From Siniperca chuatsi (Eukaryota; Chordata; Actinopteri; Centrarchiformes; Sinipercidae): 64,000 bases of DNA. Positions 56,872-64,000 of this stretch are shown in pieces (position 1 is the first letter of the stretch; every line of letters starts with the position of its first letter). The position numbers were made by a program, and so were the translations under genes. A model generated the notes under the pieces. It searched no databases, was not told where the DNA came from, and saw only the letters and a program-made list of their open reading frames with translations. The stretch lies in the NCBI RefSeq assembly GCF_020085105.1, contig NC_058042.1:27484001-27548000 (forward strand), given 5' to 3'.

Positions 56872-58742
56872 GATGTCCAGAGGGGCTGCCTGTGCTCCGC
56901 TGTGCTCAACTGGCCTGGCTGAGTGGGACCGAGCAGGTCAGAGGGAAAGCTTTTTGAAGGGCATCCAGTCCAGAGCCACACTTGCCCCTCCTACACTATA
57001 TTCAGGGCCTGTGCACGTCCCACCTCCACGCTGTCCTGCAGGGTTACAGAGCATGTTGGCAGGGGAGCGTCAGCAGCACAGCACAGTGGCGTGTAGTACA
57101 ATGTGCTGCTCAAAACATCAGACAGCACAGTATTGCAGTTCATTCTACTGTTGCACTCATTGCAAATCCTTCTGAAATACACATATTAGCTGTCTACATT
57201 AGAAATTGCACAAAACATTATCACTTGTATCACAGACAACAATAATGATAATGATACATTAACATACATAAAAGTCACATCCATCAGAATTAACAAGGTA
57301 CAATAGTTGACAGTAAGTAACAAATGATTACTTATTGAATACATATAAGCTTTTCAAAAAGGAGTGTTTCTGATTTATGATTCAATTCAAATCATCTCTT
57401 TGTAATAATAATTTTCTTGGTCAAATTACTGAAAATTGTGCAAGCTAGAGACTAGATTTTTCTTGGCCTGTAATGTTTTAAAAAAAAATTACATCCTTGT
57501 ATTAATACACTGTTTGACAGGTCAGTTATTACATACATTTAAAGTTATTTATTAATTTAGTTAGTTACCTATTTATAATTTAAGGAACAGAAGATTGACA
57601 TCCACATTTCCTCTCTCCTTTTCTAGCTTCAAATTGAAGTTACTTACTCATTTATTTCAATATTCCTGTGATCTTTTTTAATGTGTTTGTATGGACCAGT
57701 GCGTATGTTGTATATAATTGTACTGCACTATGTAGTGTGTGTTATGATTTTGTATTTTGTGTTGTATCACCACAGAGCTGTGTTTTCTGTGTTTTTACTT
57801 GTTAAAAACACAATAAAAACAGTTTTATACTGTTGTGCTTTTACCAGACAACATTTTTAGCAAAGCACAGACGACAGTAACATTAAATCCTCACTCTGGT
57901 GTTTAGTTCTGGCTTAACAAAAATGTCATTCAAAACTTTTATTAGTTTTTATTTCTCTCATTTACCTAAATAGTCTGAGCCATTAACCTGCTGTCTTTGG
58001 GTCAGAAAATATGGCATTTTGTAATTTGGGTTTAAGTGTCTTCCTATCCTATAAAAAATGTATCAGCATATTTATATATTGACCTTTTTCTCCCCAATGA
58101 TCTGGTCATACACATAACAGGGAAGAAGAACAATATGCATTAGACATCAACGTCATACATACTTTTATACCGTACCAATGAACTCCAGACAAAAATCTGT
58201 ACAGTGATGCATGCTGTATATTTTGTATTTTATTTATGTACAGTATATTTTATGTAAAGGTACATATTGATAGTCAGGTTACCTAATATCCATTGCAAAT
58301 TATGGATTTCTCAGGTTATCTGTCATTATCTGAACACAAAAGTTGAAACCCTTTTCAAAAGCATTGCAGATCCGTATCATTGTACCATTGCTATCACTAA
58401 AAGTTGTTGCTTTTAAAAGTGTTCTGGTCTCTGTAGACTGGAATTAGCAAACTTTTAAAGAATAAAGGACAAATATGGTTCTGTTCACAGCCACTAACTG
58501 CTGTGTCCAACAGCAATTTGTGGACCTCAACGCCCCCAAGTGACCGTTTTAAAAAGTATGGAGTACAGATTGTAATATTCTTTATCAAACGTTAGAGGGC
58601 GAGAAAAGCTTAGTCTGTAGCTTGAACAAATTATTCTTTCTTTAGGCATAGTCAGAGTGGTGAATCTAAACAACAAGAACAACAGCAAGTGGTTTAAGTG
58701 ATTTGACCAAAGATGGATATTACAAAGGCATTATCTGAATGG

Positions 58743-58744
<2 letters not shown>
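56872..58744. other. gpi 5' region and AT-rich intergenic sequence
   Basis: 56872-57070 is GC-richer and probably contains the gpi 5' UTR and promoter; no TATA box or clear start is visible. From about 57.2 kb the sequence is strongly AT-rich with no gene, RNA or well-bounded repeat recognised. Confidence 0.4.

Positions 58745-58823
<79 letters not shown>
58745..58823. repeat. (TA)n microsatellite
   Basis: About 39 uninterrupted TA units, capable of cruciform formation; the assembled length should be treated with caution. Confidence 0.95.
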
Positions 58824-58825
<2 letters not shown>

Positions 58826-59540
58826 TGCGGTGGGTAAAACCATTTTAATTTCGGTAATGGAATTTTAATATAAAGGTGGAGTGGGATACATACACACAAC
58901 AAATGAAATATAAATAAATCATAAGGATTAGTTGGTTAGTGTGAACATTATGACTAAATACCCCAATGTGTCTTTATGACATTAAACACTCAGTTTGATG
59001 CACTGTTGTTTTTCTTTTATTTTGGTGTTATGTTAATCACCGAGTAAATGGCTCAGATGAGAAAATCAATATTCTCGATGAGGACTAAAAGATGCACAGA
59101 AAAATAATTTCACCTATGTGCTATAATAGTTTTGTTTTAGCATCCTTATTTCATGTGGTTACAAACTGCTTCACAATAAAAATAATTTTTGATACTTATG
59201 GTTCCACTTCCACTTGAATAAGCATGCTGTCCTATTATTTGAATCCTAATGCAGTTATTTCATGATGTTTAACTCCATTCCTAGTGAAACTAATTGAAAA
59301 TTCCTTTATGCCACTGATAGTCTTTTATTGCATGTAGGCCGATTAAATTGGTAATGGTATGAAACAAAATTGACAATATTTGGAAATTGAATAAAAGAAA
59401 AAGAAAAAGCAAATGCAAACATATGTTATTTAAAAACAAGTTTAAAATACCAGCTGGTACATCAAATTTGGCCTTGTGGTTTTACTCAAAAACGTTGTTT
59501 ATTGGTTTAAAGACACATTTCTCTGTAACGGTTTTATTGC
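58824..59540. other. Intergenic, nothing recognised
   Basis: AT-rich stretch between the TA tract and the promoter-like region, without a supportable gene or repeat. Confidence 0.45.
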
Positions 59541-60680
59541 GAAGGTTTTACCGGAAGTGTTTGTTTTTAATGATGTGGGCTTAACAGTGGTCACACAGAC
59601 AGGGGATTCGCTGTCAAGAGGGTGGATGCCTAGAGCTGGTGAGCGATGTGGTGATTAACTTAACGTGTACTAACATATTTCTTGTGTTTTACTGACGCTG
59701 TTTGGTTTCCTCTGGGTTACGGTGGCACTGACTGCTGTTGGCCCGTATTGGAGTACCACTGGGCCGCTCACATTTGCTTGTGCTTTCCACCAGCGCTTAC
59801 AATCGTGTCGCAGAGAGCTAGCTGGGTAGCTAACGTTAGCTCGCTTAGCTATGTAGCTAGCCTGCTTAGAACCGATGCGTCCATTATCGGACTTACCCTA
59901 CTCTGACGTGATTATTTAATTTCCCCCTTCATAATTGAATTCTTAGACACCCGTAAACAGTCGGACAAATGTTTTCAGACATGGTGCAACTACAAACTCA
60001 TATTTTGGTGTACAAACACAATTTGATGTGATGATGAAGCGCACCCGCCTAGGCTAGCGAAGGAGGAGCGATTGGCGGTAGCGGTTATTTCTGTTTTCAT
60101 TGCCCTTGCTTTATCTGTGGGCGATGCTTCAGATTTGATCCACGTCTTGGCTACTAATTGCCGTGGCAATGCAGGTAAGGCAGGCGAGTGAGTTAATGAG
60201 CTTCAGCGTTAGCAGCAACCAGGTTTGGCTGCATGTCCGATAACTGGGCGGTCTTGGTTGTCCGCTATACGCTGCAGTCGGTAATCGCCCACCGCACTAA
60301 AATGGAATGTAGGTTAACGTTAGACAAACGGGCGGCAAAGGCGTGATTTACAGCTCGCGTGGCAATGTAACTTGTGTCTGACGTTAGACTGACAATATTG
60401 ATAGGCTTCAGGGAATGTGCACTAGCTTGCTAGCTAACAAGCGACTGTCAAAGTCAGGAATGCAGCGGTACCGGGTATCTACCGTCCGTGTACGCGGTGG
60501 CGTTTTCTTGTCACTCGCTTTTCTAATGTTTGGTGTGTTGATGCACTGATGCCGCGGAAGCCTTTCCGGCGTCTCTGCATTTAGGGCGTTAAAAGGCCGT
60601 ATTAATAGCTGCGACATAGTGTTCCCATGACTTGGGCCATGTTACCCCAGACAGTTTCGATGAAACCGGCTAACTGCGCT
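59541..60680 (+). promoter_or_regulatory. Promoter-like CpG-rich region with candidate first exon
   Basis: Starts with an ETS-type site (ACCGGAAGTG, about 59550-59559) and is markedly richer in CpG than the flanks (agcgcacccgcc, gaggagcgattggcggtagcgg, gtgtacgcggtggcg, tgccgcggaag). A strong splice donor, AATGCAG|GTAAGG, lies at about 60173-60174 on the plus strand. ATG codons before it run into early stops, so a first exon here would be non-coding. Several CTAACGTTAGC-like palindromes are interspersed. It probably drives a plus-strand gene that I cannot name. A divergent minus-strand gpi start is 2.7 kb away, so sharing this promoter is less likely. Confidence 0.5.
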
Positions 60681-60951
60681 TGCGGCGATTCTGTTACACC
60701 TTCCTGCTAAATAGTGATCGGTGTTTTAAATAATCCCTTAGCAAGTACAAAACTAACCAACTAGTTATTTTTCTGCCTCATTGAAGTTGCAACATCAAGT
60801 AACAAACAGTGTTTCGCTGTTGCTTTAATATCCAATCGCCCGAGTGTAACTTACTCGTGCTGTGTTTGACAACGTATATAGAGCAGCAGTACTACAGAAG
60901 TGTTGTAATGTTATCATCCTCCGATGCATTTCGCATAAAAATTGTGCAGAA

Positions 60952-61296
60952 ATGGTGATTGAATACTTGGATCATGCACCAGAGTATCTACAAACTATTT
61001 CTTTCATCCGTTTCTGTAGACGGATTGTAAAGAATCTACTCTGCGAACACAAGAGTAGTAACTTGCACAACCACAGTGACTTTAAATACATGGATTTATA
61101 TACTCTCTACAGTACAGAGGAGATCTGTGGAATTGCATTAATCAATAACGTTGCCCCACTTCTCAACAGGGGTGTAGGCATCTACAGTCTGGCCAGGGAT
61201 CCCTGTTTTGGTCGTTGGAGTGTAGACATTAAAGAAGAAGGGACAATTGAGATGCACATAGGATTTGATCATATAGAACAAGGCGATTGCTCATGA
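60952..61296 (+). CDS. Unrecognised small ORF, 114 codons
   Basis: Open reading frame MVIEYLDHAPEYL... to ...HIGFDHIEQGDCS with a favourable Kozak context (gcagaaATGg). The same frame is open for 33 more codons upstream to a stop at 60847. Composition is protein-like: mixed charged and aromatic residues, several Cys (FCRR, LLCEH, EEICG, DPCFG) and no low complexity. There is no signal peptide or clear membrane segment, and I recognise no domain. It lies 0.8 kb after the candidate non-coding first exon, but there is no acceptor just before it, so it would be read only from an unspliced or alternative transcript. It could also be a decayed mobile-element or retrocopy fragment, or chance. Confidence 0.3.
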   Translation: MVIEYLDHAPEYLQTISFIRFCRRIVKNLLCEHKSSNLHNHSDFKYMDLYTLYSTEEICGIALINNVAPLLNRGVGIYSLARDPCFGRWSVDIKEEGTIEMHIGFDHIEQGDCS

Positions 61297-62158
61297 TCAC
61301 ATTCACTGATTGAGGGTGTTTGTGCATTGGAAGTCTGAAGGAAAAATTATCCAGGGCTGCAAGGTTTGTCATAAGCAGCCAATCTGCTCGCTGGTGGAAC
61401 CCGAAAATCAGCTTCCGTTGTCATTGTATCGTTCCTATTTGACTAGGGAAAATGCCTGATTGAAACAGAATTGGGAAATCTAATTTTGGTAGTAGCCTTG
61501 TTGACCTTAATACTTAGTTTTATTCTAATATGGTGGAAGAGATGGATTTGTTTTTGCTGCCTTTTAAAGCAAAATGGTGTTTATAGGATCATATGAATGT
61601 TGATGATGTTGAGTGCGGGGCCAGTATAGTTTTGACTGACATTAAAATCTTAATAAAGTGTAATTTCAGACTTAGGAGGCATTCATGTTAAGGTCATTGC
61701 CTTCCTTTTGTTGAGTTTTGCAGGTTCATACAGCTTTCATTGAAACAATCCTGAATGTACATGTTGACATGTGCCACAGCTGTATCACTATGGAAATACG
61801 TGCTTTGCTCTGCAAAATTCCTGTCTATGTTTAAACTCATTCTTGGCAACAGCTTATTTAACTGTGTGTCATCACAGTTAGTGGAGTGGTACTAAGGCTC
61901 CAGTTGATTTTCTGTCTCTTTTTGTTGTTGTCAGTATTTGTCAGCATGTGACCAACATGACCAGGAGTGACACTTTACCTTAGTCTAACATTGAATCCGG
62001 ATGCATGTGTGAGGAAGTCAACATACAGTCACAAGATTACTGTTTGCGTTTGCCTCGGGTGGAGTACAGGCCTGGCCTGTGCTTTACTGGCGCTGTCTCC
62101 ACAGACCTGAATATTTCTTTCAACAAAGGAGCTTTCTAATGTTTCTCTTGCTGCACAG
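61297..62158. other. Non-coding, probably intronic
   Basis: No supportable feature; it lies between the orphan ORF and a candidate internal exon. Confidence 0.4.
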
Positions 62159-62208
62159 TTTTAGATTATACAGATGAGCAAGATGAGGAGTCTCTGCCCG
62201 GGGACGGG
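62159..62208 (+). other. Candidate internal exon of an unidentified gene
   Basis: Fifty bases are bounded by a strong acceptor (TTTCTCTTGCTGCACAG) and a strong donor (GTGAGT). One frame is fully open and acidic, LDYTDEQDEESLPGDG. Another offers an ATG (ATGAGCAAGATGAGG), which would make this the exon with the start codon after the non-coding first exon at about 60174. I cannot name the gene; it would continue past 64000. Confidence 0.4.
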
Positions 62209-64000
62209 GTGAGTTAACCCAGGCCATCAGGTATTATTAGAACTTGGGAATTCTAACATTTTGTGTATTGATTTTTTTACTTTCTTCTCTGAGATTCGAC
62301 AGATTAATTGGGTTTTTGCATTTTATTCTTTTTTAAAGTGTGTGTCTGTGGCCACTAGCTATTTTATCCCTGAAGTTTGAGATTTATACAAAGCTAACTT
62401 CCCCAAGATGATATCTAAGGAACAACAGGTGTTACAAGAAGGAAGCTAAGTGTTACCTTCGGTTTGTAGCTTCCACTTGGCCACCACCTTTTTATAGAAA
62501 TATTCTTAGTTATTTATGGCTTGGTGATACTTACATTTGGTTATGTCTGGGATATCTCAACATTTTCATACTTTGGTACACTTTCATGACACACAAACTT
62601 CCATGGCAGGGCTCAATCATAATGCTTGGTAGTAACTAGGTAGAATCAAGTCAGTTCAAGCAAGTGGTTTGTTAATTGTAAACAAATGTTTCTCATTGGC
62701 ATGAAAAACAAGTCAAGGTGTATATTATTATATTCTATTGCAATCCAGAAAAAAGTAAATGTAAAAAAAAAAAGTGATTGGATGACGAAAAGCAACACTG
62801 TGGGAGTATAGTTTTTCTTGTACAAAATGGACATCAAATTAGACATCACGACTGTGGTAATATTTATAGGAAAATCCAGATATTGTCCTTTTAAAAATAA
62901 GAATAATATTGTTCTGTGAAAACGAATGCCATGTTGTCCACCTCTGGCCTAAGAGTTAGAAGCAAAGGGTTGTTTGGAAGCAGTTCCCTCATTGTGTTAG
63001 ATAATATCCACCTACATGTTTTGCTGGCCCATGCATCAGAGAGATGCAGGCTTGTTTGAGTTTGTATTGTGTGACAGGATTTTCATTTGGATGCACAAAA
63101 CTAACAACACTATTTGCACTGGTGTGTTGCAGGGGCAGGGGTCTGCTTCTTCTGTAACAGGGGATGTTTCAGCTCTACATCTAGTCCACTACTGTTTCAT
63201 CTACTTCTTGGTTAGCGCAGCTTATTTTGTACACTTAAACCAAATAGGCCATTTTAAAAGCAGAACTGAATAAAATGCCAGTCGTCATCCAGAGCAAGCA
63301 GCTAGCGGATTTACAGATAAGGGGGACAGGGCTTGTAGCATGGGAAATCTCACCCTTGTCTCCTGGGAAACCAGTTTAGCCTTAGTTTGTGGTCAGCTAT
63401 TTGCCCCTCCGTCAAATGTTCCCTAGTGAGATGCATGAATGCTCGTGCGCTACAGATGATCAAATAAAACAAGAATCAAGGCTACCACAAAACTCTAATG
63501 TAATGTGATACTTATCTTTCTTAATCCCTGCAGGAAATATTTTGCTTGTGCTTTTCCACGAGTAGTTCGGAAGTCAGGGTCAGCTACCAAACAGTGAATA
63601 GTGAAGCTGACAGAGCTTGGATATGTTGTTCAAGGGCACTTCAGCAGTAGCTTGAACCAGGCTCCTCGTTTAAAAGTAGGGTTCCTTATTCCACCACCCA
63701 ACTATATCCTGTTGTTATCATACCTGTCAATGTATTCTACACATACCCTCTTCAAGTCAACAGTAGTAAAGGAGACCTTTCTTTCGTTTCTGTGCAGAAG
63801 TTTGGTTTCTGTGACTTATAAGTACTTGGTTATTGCACTTTCTGGTGTATTTGCCTTGATTTTCTGGTGTTACAATATACAGAAACAGTTTTGCTGTTTG
63901 TGTGACCAAGCCTGAATTTATGACTTCTATGGCACCTCCATATCCTGTCTCATTATGCCAAAAGTGGAAGAATAAATTCTTACTCTTGTCCTGGCTAAAA
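62209..64000. other. Non-coding, nothing recognised
   Basis: No gene, RNA or repeat with clear ends. If the candidate exon at 62159-62208 is real, this is the intron after it. ORFs here (63016-63273, 63601-63915) lack codon or family support. Confidence 0.4.

Noticed and set aside
63601-63915. 104-codon ORF near the right edge
   Set aside because: Hydrophobic, Ser/Leu-rich translation of AT-rich DNA without conserved motifs; no promoter or splice support.

Overview
The window looks like nuclear DNA from a ray-finned (probably percomorph) teleost. It has spliced vertebrate genes with GT/AG introns, many dinucleotide microsatellites, and several high-copy interspersed repeats that I recognise from fish genomes (tRNA-derived SINEs, hAT/MITE-like elements, a Ty3/gypsy fragment, the 'gctaagctaagctaac' repeat). 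I see no bacterial operons, CRISPR arrays, phage genes or rRNA genes.

Layout from left to right. (1) At 0.1-6.1 kb there is a tandem duplication carrying two nearly identical minus-strand arylamine N-acetyltransferase genes (610-1482 and 5011-5883). They are separated by a hAT-like element (2178-2935) and a broken gypsy integrase (about 2966-3990). (2) At 7.0-9.65 kb is sdr42e1 on the plus strand: two coding exons, NAD(P)-binding and YxxxK motifs, a C-terminal membrane anchor and a poly(A) signal. (3) At 11.5-39.05 kb is wtip (Ajuba/Zyxin-family LIM protein) on the plus strand, with eight coding exons and a predicted 712 residues. A giant first exon holds a serine-proline 'SPRSS' array, followed by three LIM domains and a C-terminal PDZ ligand. 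Its first two introns are 7.6 and 9.3 kb and contain repeats and microsatellites. (4) At 39-48.1 kb is a gene-free convergent intergenic region rich in repeats. (5) At 48.1-56.9 kb is gpi (glucose-6-phosphate isomerase) on the minus strand, whose 18 coding exons I could chain into a complete 553-residue protein. (6) At 59.5-64 kb is a promoter-like, CpG-bearing region with an ETS-type site, a strong splice donor at 60175, an unrecognised 114-codon ORF (60952-61296) and a candidate internal exon (62159-62208). This is probably the 5' part of a plus-strand gene that continues beyond the window.

The genes are not one pathway. NAT and SDR42E1 are small-molecule or steroid/xenobiotic enzymes, GPI is glycolytic, and WTIP is a scaffold in junction, Hippo and planar-polarity signalling. 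wtip and gpi also lie near each other in mammals (human 19q13.11), so that part reflects old synteny that has been rearranged. I found no previously undescribed multi-gene system. The observations most worth following up are the hypervariable patch beside the active-site histidine in otherwise near-identical NAT copies, the expanded SPRSS array in Wtip, and the orphan ORF at the right end.
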